Source: Altericroceibacterium xinjiangense (GTDB lineage: Bacteria; Pseudomonadota; Alphaproteobacteria; Sphingomonadales; Sphingomonadaceae). From it: a stretch of 64,000 nt of DNA. Every line of letters begins with the position of its first letter. Position 1 is the stretch's first letter. Position numbers and translations under genes: made by a program. The DNA is taken from NCBI RefSeq assembly GCF_003958635.1, contig NZ_RSEK01000002.1, positions 62,001-126,000 of the forward strand, written 5' to 3'. Of the stretch, positions 43,544 through 52,141 are shown in pieces. The notes under the pieces were generated by a model that was not told where the DNA came from, made no database searches, and was given only the letters and a program-made list of their open reading frames with translations.

Positions 43544-45598
43544 ATGATCGAGATCATCGTCTTCGCGCCCCTGCTGGCGGCGATCGTTGCCGGGTTGGGC
43601 AATCGCGGGCTCGGCAACACCGTGGCCAAGGTTGTGACCACCGGCGCGCTGTTTCTTTCCTGTGCGCTGTCCTGGCCGATCTTCCTCGGTTTCCTCGGCG
43701 GCACGGCCGAGCCGGGCGTCGTGCCTGTGCTCCACTGGGTCCAGTCCGGCAGCCTGAGCTTCGACTGGTCGCTGCGCGTGGATACGCTGACCGCGATCAT
43801 GCTGGTGGTGATCACCAGCGTCTCGGCGCTCGTGCACCTCTACAGCTGGGGCTACATGGACGAAGATCCGGATCAGCCGCGCTTCTTCGCCTACTTGTCG
43901 CTGTTCACCTTCGCGATGCTCATGCTGGTGACGGCCAACAACCTGGTGCAGATGTTCTTCGGCTGGGAAGGCGTGGGTCTTGCGTCCTACCTGCTGATCG
44001 GCTTCTGGTTCCGCAAGCCCACTGCCAACGCCGCCGCGATCAAGGCATTCGTCGTGAACCGCGTTGGCGATCTTGGCTTCATGCTCGGTATCTTCGGCCT
44101 GTTCCTGGTGTTCGGAACCGTCTCGATCCCCGAGATCCTCGTCGCCGCTCCCACAGCTGCGGGTTCCAGCATCACCTTCCTCGGCATGCGGCTGTCCACG
44201 CTCGACATCCTCTGCTTCCTGCTGTTCATCGGCGCGATGGGCAAGTCGGCCCAGCTCGGCCTGCACGTCTGGCTGCCGGACGCGATGGAAGGCCCGACGC
44301 CGGTGTCCGCGCTGATCCACGCCGCGACGATGGTCACCGCAGGCGTGTTCATGGTCTGCCGCTTGTCCCCGCTGTTCGAACTGGCGCCGGTCGCCTCGAC
44401 CATCGTCACGATCATCGGTGCCGCGACGTGCTTGTTCGCGGCGACGGTCGGCACCACGCAGTGGGACATCAAGCGGGTGATCGCGTATTCCACGTGCTCG
44501 CAGCTCGGCTACATGTTCTTCGCTGCGGGCGTCGGTGCTTATGGCGCCGCGATGTTCCACTTGTTCACCCACGCATTCTTCAAGGCGCTGCTGTTCCTTG
44601 GCGCGGGCTCGGTGATCCACGCGATGCACCATGAGCAGGACATGCGGTATTACGGCAACCTGCGCAAAGAGATCCCGATCACCTTCTGGGCCATGATGGC
44701 CGGTACGCTGGCGATTACCGGGGTCGGCATTCTGGACGTATTCGGGTTCGCCGGTTTCTATTCGAAGGACGCGATCCTGGAAGCCGCCTATGCATCGGGC
44801 AGCGAAGCGGGCCGGACCGCGTTCTGGCTCGGCGCGTTCGCCGCGCTGCTGACCAGCTTCTATTCCTGGCGCCTGATGTTCCTCACCTTCTGGGGCCGTC
44901 CGCGCTGGGCGCTGAGCGAGCATATCCAGCACGCTGTCCATCACGGGCATGACGATCCCGACGAAGCCAATCCTCCCCGGCAGGAGAACTCGGACATGGG
45001 CGAACCGCACCATGTTCCCTCTCCGGACAAGGGCGATGGAACCGCCGGATACCACCCGCATGAAAGCCCATGGGTCATGCTGATCCCGCTGCTGATCCTG
45101 TCGGTCGGCGCGGTGTTCGCGGGGTTCGTGTTCCATCATCAGTTCATCGACAGCGCCGCCTTCTGGAATGGTTCGATCGCGTACGACGAACACCTGATCC
45201 ACGCGATGCACGACGTGCCGCTGTGGGTGAAGCTGACGGCGACGATTGTCATGCTGGTCGGCTTGTTCATCGCCTGGCTCGGCTACCTGCGGGACACCTC
45301 GATTCCCGGCAAGTTCGCCGACCAGCTCGGGCCGATCTACCGGTTCGTGTACAACAAGTGGTATTTCGACGAGCTTTACCGCCTAATCTTCATTCGCCCG
45401 GCCTTCTGGTTCGGCCGCCAGTTCTGGCATGCCGTGGACGTCGGCTTCATCGACCGCTTCGGCCCGAACGGGGTCGCCGAACTGGTCGACAAGGGCGCCT
45501 ATGCGGCCAAGCGGCTGCAATCCGGTTATCTGTACAGTTACGCACTCATCATGCTGCTTGGCCTTGTGGCGGCCACCAGCTGGTTCATGGTGCGCTAA
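43544..45598 (+). CDS. nuoL: NADH-quinone oxidoreductase subunit L
   Basis: 684 residues. Antiporter-like subunit with about 16 helices and the long lateral helix at the C-terminus. Key residues: Glu in [17 protein letters not shown], Lys in [45 protein letters not shown], His-rich region later. A His/Asp/Pro-rich cytoplasmic or periplasmic loop (about 465-505, [16 protein letters not shown]) is an insertion relative to E. coli. It pumps protons at the distal end of the membrane arm. Confidence 0.97.
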   Translation: MIEIIVFAPLLAAIVAGLGNRGLGNTVAKVVTTGALFLSCALSWPIFLGFLGGTAEPGVVPVLHWVQSGSLSFDWSLRVDTLTAIMLVVITSVSALVHLYSWGYMDEDPDQPRFFAYLSLFTFAMLMLVTANNLVQMFFGWEGVGLASYLLIGFWFRKPTANAAAIKAFVVNRVGDLGFMLGIFGLFLVFGTVSIPEILVAAPTAAGSSITFLGMRLSTLDILCFLLFIGAMGKSAQLGLHVWLPDAMEGPTPVSALIHAATMVTAGVFMVCRLSPLFELAPVASTIVTIIGAATCLFAATVGTTQWDIKRVIAYSTCSQLGYMFFAAGVGAYGAAMFHLFTHAFFKALLFLGAGSVIHAMHHEQDMRYYGNLRKEIPITFWAMMAGTLAITGVGILDVFGFAGFYSKDAILEAAYASGSEAGRTAFWLGAFAALLTSFYSWRLMFLTFWGRPRWALSEHIQHAVHHGHDDPDEANPPRQENSDMGEPHHVPSPDKGDGTAGYHPHESPWVMLIPLLILSVGAVFAGFVFHHQFIDSAAFWNGSIAYDEHLIHAMHDVPLWVKLTATIVMLVGLFIAWLGYLRDTSIPGKFADQLGPIYRFVYNKWYFDELYRLIFIRPAFWFGRQFWHAVDVGFIDRFGPNGVAELVDKGAYAAKRLQSGYLYSYALIMLLGLVAATSWFMVR

Positions 45599-47197
45599 GT
45601 GGGGGGCTTTCCTATCCTTTCGCTGATGTTGCTCGTGCCGTTCGTCGGTGCGATCGCCTGCCTGTTCTCCGATGCACGGGCGGCTCGCACCATCGCGCTC
45701 GTCGCGACGCTGATCGATCTCGCGCTCGGGATCGTTCTGTGGGCCAACTACGATATTGGCGGCGCCCAGTGGCAGTTCGTCGAACATGCGCCGGTCTTCG
45801 CCAGCTTCAACTGGGCCTTGGGGATCGACGGCATCGCGCTGATGCTGATCGTCCTGTCGGTGTTCCTGATGCCGATCTGCATCGGGGCGAGCTGGAACGC
45901 GATCACCACCCGCGTGGGTGAGTACATGGCGGCCTTCCTGTTCATGGAAGTGCTGATGATCGGCGTGTTCGCCGCGCAGGACTTGTTCCTGTTCTACATC
46001 TTCTTCGAAGCCGGCCTGATCCCGATGTACCTCATTATCGGGGTCTGGGGCGGGGACAACCGGATCTACGCCTCGTACAAGTTCTTCCTCTACACGCTGT
46101 TCGGATCGGTGCTGATGCTGATCGCGATGCTGTGGATGGCGAACGAGGCGGGCACCACGTACATCCCGGCGCTGATGGCGCACGACTTCCCGGTCGATGC
46201 GCAGAACTGGCTGTGGCTCGCGTTCTTCGCCAGCTTCGCGGTCAAGATGCCGATGTGGCCGGTCCACACCTGGTTGCCCGATGCCCACGTGCAGGCACCC
46301 ACTGCGGGATCCGTGATCCTGGCCGGCGTGCTGCTGAAGATGGGCGGCTACGGCTTCATCCGGTTCAGCTTGCCGATGTTCCCCGAAGCGAGCGAGCACT
46401 TCGCCTGGCTTGTCTACATCCTGTCGATGGTCGCGGTGGTCCTCACCAGCCTGATCGCGCTGGTGCAGCACGACATGAAGAAGCTGATTGCCTATTCCTC
46501 GGTCGCTCACATGGCGATCGTGACGGTGGGCCTGTTCGCCTTCAACGTGCAGGGGATCGAGGGCGGGATGATCGTGATGCTGAGCCACGGGCTCGTGTCC
46601 GGCGCGCTGTTCCTGTGCGTCGGCGTGATCTACGACCGGCTGCATACCCGCGAAATCTCCCGCTACGGCGGTCTCGCGATCAACATGCCGCAGTACGCGC
46701 TGTTCTTCCTGCTGTTCACGATGGCGAGCATCGGCTTGCCGGGGACGAGCGGCTTTGTCGGCGAGTTCCTGAGCCTGCTCGGCATCTATCAGGTCTCCAG
46801 CTGGGTTGCGCTGGTCGCGACGACCGGGATCATCCTCGGCGCCGGCTACATGCTCTACCTCTACTGGCGGGTTGCCTTCGGAGTGCAGCGGAACGCCGAT
46901 GCCGCGGCGATGCCGGACCTTTCGGTGCGCGAATGGCTGATGCTCGGGCCGATCGCGCTCGCCGTGCTGTGGATGGGGATCTATCCCGAAAGCTTCCTCG
47001 CGCCGATGCGGGCCGATATCCACCGGCTTGATGCGCGGCTTGCCCGCGCGGCGCCGGAAGGCGATGCCCGACTCGTGCTGGTGGAGCCGACCGCTGCGAC
47101 CGTTGTTGGTGAAGAACACGCGCCCGTCGGCGGAGAAGCTGCCCATCCTGCGCCCGCACCGGCCGCAATGCATACCGCGCCGGAGGGAGCGCACTAA
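45599..47197 (+). CDS. nuoM: NADH-quinone oxidoreductase subunit M
   Basis: 532 residues, GTG start directly after the nuoL stop. Antiporter-like: Glu in FLFYIFFEAGLIPMYLIIGVWG, Lys in FASFAVKMPMWPVHTWLPDAHVQAPTAGSVILAGVLLKMGGYG and ALVQHDMKKLIAYSSVAHM. An Ala/Pro/Glu-rich tail of about 45 residues after the last helix is unusual and likely cytosolic. The stop overlaps the nuoN start by one base. Middle proton pump of the membrane arm. Confidence 0.97.
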   Translation: MGGFPILSLMLLVPFVGAIACLFSDARAARTIALVATLIDLALGIVLWANYDIGGAQWQFVEHAPVFASFNWALGIDGIALMLIVLSVFLMPICIGASWNAITTRVGEYMAAFLFMEVLMIGVFAAQDLFLFYIFFEAGLIPMYLIIGVWGGDNRIYASYKFFLYTLFGSVLMLIAMLWMANEAGTTYIPALMAHDFPVDAQNWLWLAFFASFAVKMPMWPVHTWLPDAHVQAPTAGSVILAGVLLKMGGYGFIRFSLPMFPEASEHFAWLVYILSMVAVVLTSLIALVQHDMKKLIAYSSVAHMAIVTVGLFAFNVQGIEGGMIVMLSHGLVSGALFLCVGVIYDRLHTREISRYGGLAINMPQYALFFLLFTMASIGLPGTSGFVGEFLSLLGIYQVSSWVALVATTGIILGAGYMLYLYWRVAFGVQRNADAAAMPDLSVREWLMLGPIALAVLWMGIYPESFLAPMRADIHRLDARLARAAPEGDARLVLVEPTAATVVGEEHAPVGGEAAHPAPAPAAMHTAPEGAH

Positions 47198-48660
47198 TGG
47201 AACTCACGTCTTCCCTCGGCCTTATTGCGCCGGAAATTCTGCTGTCCGTCGCGGGGCTGTTCCTGCTGCTCGTCGCGGCCTGGGCTGGTGACCGGGCGTC
47301 CAGCGCTATCTCGATCGCGGCTTGCGTGGTGCTCGGTGCCGCGTTCTTCCTTGTCGCGCCCAGCGTCTGCGCTGGCGCTGCCGGCCTCGAAACGGTCGCA
47401 TTCGGCGGCCAGTTCCGCGCCGATGCGTTCGCCGGCTTTGCCAAGCTGATGATCTACGCCGCGGCGGGAGCCGCGCTGGTGGTCGCCCCTGCGTTCTTCA
47501 CGCGGTACGCCGCAATGCGCGCGGAATACCCGGTGCTGGTGCTGTTCGGCACCCTGGGCATGAGCATCATGGTTTCGGCCACGGACTTGCTGACGCTCTA
47601 CATCGGGCTGGAGATGCAGTCGCTCGCCGCTTACGTGCTCGCAGCGTTCCTGCGGCCGGACCAGCGTTCGGCGGAAGCGGGGCTGAAGTACTTCGTGCTC
47701 GGCGCGCTTGCCAGCGGCATCCTGCTGTTCGGCGCCAGCCTGCTTTACGGGTTCACCGGCACGACGCAGTTCGAGTTGATGCGGGTGGCAATGGCCGGTC
47801 CGATTTCGACCGGCACGCTCTTCGGCATCGTGTTCGTGCTGGCCGGGCTCGCGTTCAAGATCAGTGCGGTGCCGTTCCACATGTGGACGCCGGACGTGTA
47901 CGAAGGCGCGCCAACCCCGGTGACGCAGTTCTTCGCTACCGCGCCCAAGGTTGCCGCGATTGCGCTGACCGCCCGCGTGGCGCTGGATGCGTTCGGCACC
48001 CACGCCGACGCGTGGCGTCAGGTGGTGATCTTCGCCGCGCTCGCCTCCATCGTCGTCGGTGCGCTGGGCGCAATCGGGCAGACGAACATCAAGCGGCTGC
48101 TCGCCTATTCGTCGATCAACAACGTCGGCTTCATCCTGATCGGCCTGGCTGCCGCGACCCCGCAAGGGGCCAGCGCGATGCTGGTCTACCTGGTGATCTA
48201 CGTCGCGATGTCGGTCGGCAGCTTTGTCGCGGTGCTGATGCTGCGGGACGAAGACGGCGCCCCGGTGGAACGACTGGCTGACCTTGCGGGTCTTTCCCGG
48301 ACCAAGCCGGCGCTGGCCTTCTGCCTTGCCGCGATGATGTTTAGCCTCGCGGGAATTCCGCCGCTGTTCGGCTTCTGGGGCAAGTTCGTCGTGTTCCAGG
48401 CCGCGGTCCAGGCCGATCTTGTCGCGCTCGCCGCGATCGGCATCGCAGCCTCGGTGATCGGCGCGTTCTACTACATCAAGGTCGTCAAGGTGATGTACTT
48501 CGATGAGGCGGTGAACGTGGTCCGGGACCGGAGCGACTGGGCCCACTGGGCGCTGCTGATCATCAGCACGGCGCTGATGTCGCCGCTTGGCTATCTGCTG
48601 ACCGGGCCGCTCAGCGTGCTGGCGGACAGGGCGGCGGCTTCGCTGTTCTTCCTCGTCTGA
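47197..48660 (+). CDS. nuoN: NADH-quinone oxidoreductase subunit N
   Basis: 487 residues. Third antiporter-like subunit: YIGLEMQSLAAYVLAAFLR, KISAVPFHMWTPDVYEGAPTPVTQFFATAPKVAAI, GQTNIKRLLAYSSINNVGFILIGLA and FSLAGIPPLFGFWGKFVVFQAAV. It has the 14-helix NuoN form. It ends the complex I genes; birA follows 6 bp later and is probably co-transcribed. Confidence 0.97.
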   Translation: MELTSSLGLIAPEILLSVAGLFLLLVAAWAGDRASSAISIAACVVLGAAFFLVAPSVCAGAAGLETVAFGGQFRADAFAGFAKLMIYAAAGAALVVAPAFFTRYAAMRAEYPVLVLFGTLGMSIMVSATDLLTLYIGLEMQSLAAYVLAAFLRPDQRSAEAGLKYFVLGALASGILLFGASLLYGFTGTTQFELMRVAMAGPISTGTLFGIVFVLAGLAFKISAVPFHMWTPDVYEGAPTPVTQFFATAPKVAAIALTARVALDAFGTHADAWRQVVIFAALASIVVGALGAIGQTNIKRLLAYSSINNVGFILIGLAAATPQGASAMLVYLVIYVAMSVGSFVAVLMLRDEDGAPVERLADLAGLSRTKPALAFCLAAMMFSLAGIPPLFGFWGKFVVFQAAVQADLVALAAIGIAASVIGAFYYIKVVKVMYFDEAVNVVRDRSDWAHWALLIISTALMSPLGYLLTGPLSVLADRAAASLFFLV

Positions 48661-48666
48661 CGCGTC

Positions 48667-49386
48667 TTGATCGAGACTGTACCCGAGACGACATCCACCA
48701 ACAGTGATCTGGTTGCCCGGCTCGCCGGTGGGGAGCGCGTGCCGGAAGGGAGCTGGCTGGTCGCCGACCGCCAGAGCGCCGGCAAGGGGCGGCAAGGGCG
48801 CCGCTGGCTGGATGCGCCGGGCAACTTCATGGGCTCGACCGTGGTGCGGGTTTCCGCGCACGATCCGGCGCCCGCCAGCTTGTCGTTCGTCGCGGCGCTC
48901 GCAACGTTCGAAACGGTGCTGCCCGGCCTTGGATCGCCGTACGGCCTGCAGCTGAAGTGGCCGAACGACCTGCTGCTGAACGGCGCGAAACTGGCTGGAA
49001 TTCTGCTGGAACGGTCCGGGGATAGCGCGGTGGTGGGAATCGGCGTGAACCTTGCCGGGGCTCCCGTTCTGGAGAACAGGCTGGCGCGTCATCTGGCGGA
49101 AACGGGGCCAGCGCCGGACCGCGATGCCTTCGCCCGCGCACTTGCCACGAATTTTGCGCACGAGGTCGCCCGGTGGCGCAGCGCAGGACTGGAAGCGCTG
49201 CTCGCTCGCTGGCAGGCGGCGGCGCATCCGGTAGGAACGCCGCTGTCGGTGCATGAAGCGGACGGAAGCCGCATATCCGGGCGGTTCGATGGGCTCGGCC
49301 CGGACGGCGCCTTGCGGCTCATGCTGACGGGCGGCGCCGTGCGCACGGTCCACGCCGGAGATGTCTCGCTGGAGGAGGCGAAGTGA
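48667..49386 (+). CDS. birA: biotin-[acetyl-CoA-carboxylase] ligase
   Basis: 239 residues, TTG start at 48667, short form without DNA-binding domain (so not a repressor). Catalytic motifs: [36 protein letters not shown] (biotin/ATP site; the usual GRGRxGRxW pattern), [22 protein letters not shown] and [10 protein letters not shown]-terminal SH3-like domain carries [15 protein letters not shown]. It attaches biotin to the acetyl-CoA carboxylase carrier protein. nuoN-birA-coaX-rnj is a recurrent alphaproteobacterial order. Confidence 0.94.
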   Translation: MIETVPETTSTNSDLVARLAGGERVPEGSWLVADRQSAGKGRQGRRWLDAPGNFMGSTVVRVSAHDPAPASLSFVAALATFETVLPGLGSPYGLQLKWPNDLLLNGAKLAGILLERSGDSAVVGIGVNLAGAPVLENRLARHLAETGPAPDRDAFARALATNFAHEVARWRSAGLEALLARWQAAAHPVGTPLSVHEADGSRISGRFDGLGPDGALRLMLTGGAVRTVHAGDVSLEEAK

Positions 49387-50165
49387 TGTTGCTCGCGGTC
49401 GATGTCGGAAACACCAACGTGGTCTTCGCGCTGTTCAGCGGGAAACAGATCAAGGCGCGCTGGCGCATCGCCACCGATCCGCGGCGGACGGGCGATGAAT
49501 ACGCCGTGTGGCTGCTGCAGCTGATGGCGGTGGAAGGGATTGCACGAGACGCGATCACCCAGATGATCGTGTCCACGGTGGTCCCTCGCGCGCGCCACAA
49601 CTTCGAAGTGCTGGGTGAGAAGTACTTCCGCATGACGCCGCTGTTCGCCGGGGAAGGGGCGGCGGCATGGGATTTTCCGATCGATGTGGATGAGCCGCGC
49701 TCCCTCGGGGCGGACCGGGCGCTCAATGCGCTAGCAGCTCATGCGCGCCATGCGGGTGACCTGATCGTGGTCGATTTCGGCACCGCCACAACGTTCGACG
49801 TGGTCGATTTCAACGGCGCCTACAAAGGCGGAATCATCGCTCCCGGGATCAATTTGTCGCTCGATGCGCTGGTGGATCGTACGGCGAAATTGCCGCGTAT
49901 TGCGATCGAGAGTCCGCGCTCGGCTTCCGTGATCGGGCGCAACACCGAAGACCAGATGCTGGTCGGCGTGTTCTGGGGCTATGTGGCGATGATGGAGGGG
50001 CTGATCGAGCGCCTGCGGGCGGAGATCGGCCGCCCGGCTCGCGTGATCGCAACCGGAGGACTCGCCATTCTGTTCGACAAGCACACGGAGATATTCGACA
50101 TCGTGGACCCAGACCTGACCCTCGATGGCCTTGCTCTCCTTGCCGAAAGGGCCGTGACCCAGTGA
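49386..50165 (+). CDS. coaX: type III pantothenate kinase
   Basis: 259 residues from ATG 49386 (GTG 49383 also in frame, overlapping birA). Type III motifs: [17 protein letters not shown] (phosphate motif), [12 protein letters not shown] (pantothenate region), [15 protein letters not shown], and [17 protein letters not shown]. It performs the first step of CoA synthesis, needs a monovalent cation and is not feedback-inhibited by CoA. It overlaps rnj by 4 nt. Confidence 0.96.
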   Translation: MLLAVDVGNTNVVFALFSGKQIKARWRIATDPRRTGDEYAVWLLQLMAVEGIARDAITQMIVSTVVPRARHNFEVLGEKYFRMTPLFAGEGAAAWDFPIDVDEPRSLGADRALNALAAHARHAGDLIVVDFGTATTFDVVDFNGAYKGGIIAPGINLSLDALVDRTAKLPRIAIESPRSASVIGRNTEDQMLVGVFWGYVAMMEGLIERLRAEIGRPARVIATGGLAILFDKHTEIFDIVDPDLTLDGLALLAERAVTQ

Positions 50166-51820
50166 AGAAAGATTACACTCCCCAGGACGAACTGCTGTTC
50201 CTCGCGCTCGGCGGGTCGGGCGAGATCGGGATGAACGTCAATCTCTACGGCTGCAACGGCAAGTGGCTGATGGTCGATCTGGGCATGACGTTCAGCGGAA
50301 ACGAGTATCCGGGGGTGGACCTGGTGTTCGCCGACGCGGAATTCATCGAGGACCGCCTAGACGATCTGCTGGGCATCGTGCTGACCCACGCTCACGAAGA
50401 TCATATCGGCGCCGTGCCGTACTTCGCGGCCGACTTCGGTGTGCCGCTCTACGCTACGCCGTTCACCGCCGAACTGGTGCGGCGCAAGCTGCAGGAGGCG
50501 GGCATCACCAACGACGTGGAGCTCCACGTGATCGAGCGGGAGCACGGAAGCCTCAAGCTCGGCCCGTTCGACATCACCTATGTCCCGCTCGCCCACTCGA
50601 TCGCCGAAGGCAACGCGCTGCTGATCGAAACGCCGTATGGCCGCGTGTTTCACACCGGCGACTGGAAGCTGGATGAGGAACCGCAGATCGGCGAACCCGC
50701 CACCGCGGAAGAACTGACCGAAATCGGCGACGAAGGCGTCCTCGCGCTGGTCTGCGATTCCACCAACGTGTTCAATCCTTCGCCGTCGGGATCGGAAGGG
50801 GAAGTCTATCGCGGCCTGCTGGATGAAGTGCGCAAGCACGAAGGCAAGCGCATTCTGGTGACGACGTTCGCCTCCAATGTCGCCCGGCTGCAGACGCTGG
50901 GCCGGATTGCCGAGACGACCGGGCGCCGCTTGTGCGTCGCGGGCCGCTCGCTCGACCGGATCATCGAGGTTTCGCAAGGAACCGGGTACTTGCGCGATTT
51001 CCCCGAAACGGTTGATTTCGACACGGCGATGAAATTGCCGCGCGGGCAAGTCCTGATCATCGCCACCGGCGGGCAGGGAGAGCCGCGCGCAGCGCTTTCG
51101 CGGATCGCCGAGGACAATCACCCGCTGAGCTTGTCCGAAGGCGACGTGGTGCTGTTCTCCAGCCGGCAAATCCCCGGAAACGAACTGGCGATCGGCCGGA
51201 TACAGAACCTGCTGGCCCAGCGGGGGATCCAGATGGTCACCGACCGCCAAAGCGAGATCCACGTATCCGGTCACCCCGGGCGTCCGGAACTCGTCTCGCT
51301 GTACGGCTGGCTGCGTCCCGAAGTGCTGGTGCCGGTCCACGGGGAGATCCGGCACATGCAGGAACAGGCGCGGCTGGGGAAATCCTGCCGCATCCCGCAC
51401 AACATCGCGCAGAAGAACGGAGACATCGTTCGCCTGGCCCCCGGCACTCCCGGAAAGATTGCCGAAGTGCGCACCGGGCGCCTGCTGCTCGATGGCGACA
51501 TCATCGTCCCCGCCGACGGAGAGACGATCGCGATGCGCCGCCGCTTGTCCCGCGACGGGCTCGTGATCGTGGTGCTGGACGACCGCCTGCGCCCGCAAGT
51601 GCAGGGCGTTGGCCTGCCACTGGACGAGGATTACGACGAGTTCGTCAGCGAGGCTGAGGCCGACGTCGCTGCTGCAATCGGCAAGCTGAAAGGCGCCTCG
51701 CGGCGCGATTCGGACGCGGTAAGCGAGGCTGCGCGCCTCGCCGCCCGCCGCGCAGCGCAGCGCTGGTCCGGCAAGAAGCCGCAGACGCGCGTGATCCTGC
51801 TTGGAGAGCGCGACGGGTGA
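50162..51820 (+). CDS. rnj: ribonuclease J
   Basis: 552 residues, GTG start. Metallo-beta-lactamase/beta-CASP nuclease: H-x-H-x-D-H motif in [16 protein letters not shown], Asp in DLGMTF, His in HTGDWKLD and beta-CASP region [14 protein letters not shown] with [12 protein letters not shown]-like sequence ([12 protein letters not shown]) and [11 protein letters not shown]-terminal domain of about 100 residues is present. It is a 5'-3' exo/endonuclease maturing rRNA and mRNA 5' ends in alphaproteobacteria. It overlaps the DUF1467 gene by 4 nt. Confidence 0.96.
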   Translation: MKKDYTPQDELLFLALGGSGEIGMNVNLYGCNGKWLMVDLGMTFSGNEYPGVDLVFADAEFIEDRLDDLLGIVLTHAHEDHIGAVPYFAADFGVPLYATPFTAELVRRKLQEAGITNDVELHVIEREHGSLKLGPFDITYVPLAHSIAEGNALLIETPYGRVFHTGDWKLDEEPQIGEPATAEELTEIGDEGVLALVCDSTNVFNPSPSGSEGEVYRGLLDEVRKHEGKRILVTTFASNVARLQTLGRIAETTGRRLCVAGRSLDRIIEVSQGTGYLRDFPETVDFDTAMKLPRGQVLIIATGGQGEPRAALSRIAEDNHPLSLSEGDVVLFSSRQIPGNELAIGRIQNLLAQRGIQMVTDRQSEIHVSGHPGRPELVSLYGWLRPEVLVPVHGEIRHMQEQARLGKSCRIPHNIAQKNGDIVRLAPGTPGKIAEVRTGRLLLDGDIIVPADGETIAMRRRLSRDGLVIVVLDDRLRPQVQGVGLPLDEDYDEFVSEAEADVAAAIGKLKGASRRDSDAVSEAARLAARRAAQRWSGKKPQTRVILLGERDG

Positions 51821-52110
51821 AGTGGACCTCGATCCTCGCGATCTACGTCCTGTTCTGGGTGATGAGCGCAATCCTGATCCTGCCGTTCGGCGTGCGCACG
51901 CACGAAGAGGAAGGCATCCCGCAAATCCCCGGGCAGGCGGACAGCGCCCCGGCGAACTTCCGCCCGTGGCGCGTGGTCTTGCGCGCTACGCTGCTGGCGG
52001 CGCTGCTGTGCGCGTTGTTCGTCGCCAACTACGTCTACGGCTGGATCGATGCGTCCGACCTCGACTTCTTCCCGCCGCCGGAGGAAGTGAGAAACAAGCC
52101 GATCGGCTGA
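51817..52110 (+). CDS. DUF1467 family membrane protein
   Basis: 97 residues. Two membrane helices: about 5-25 (ILAIYVLFWVMSAILILPFG) and 53-73 (LRATLLAALLCALFVANYVYG). The signature LPFGVRTHEEEG after helix 1 is characteristic of DUF1467. Function unknown; it usually lies near rnj or proS in alphaproteobacteria. The start overlaps the rnj stop by 4 nt. It ends the plus-strand run; the next gene converges with a gap of 31 bp. Confidence 0.9.
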   Translation: MKWTSILAIYVLFWVMSAILILPFGVRTHEEEGIPQIPGQADSAPANFRPWRVVLRATLLAALLCALFVANYVYGWIDASDLDFFPPPEEVRNKPIG

Positions 52111-52141
52111 CCGGCTCGTTCCTCCCGTCCCGACTGCGGCG

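Noticed and set aside
43379-45211. 610-residue minus-strand frame opposite nuoL
   Set aside because: Shadow of nuoL; low-complexity charged composition.
47194-49353. 719-residue minus-strand frame opposite nuoN and birA
   Set aside because: Arg/His/Gln-rich composition, no motif, antisense to two clear genes.
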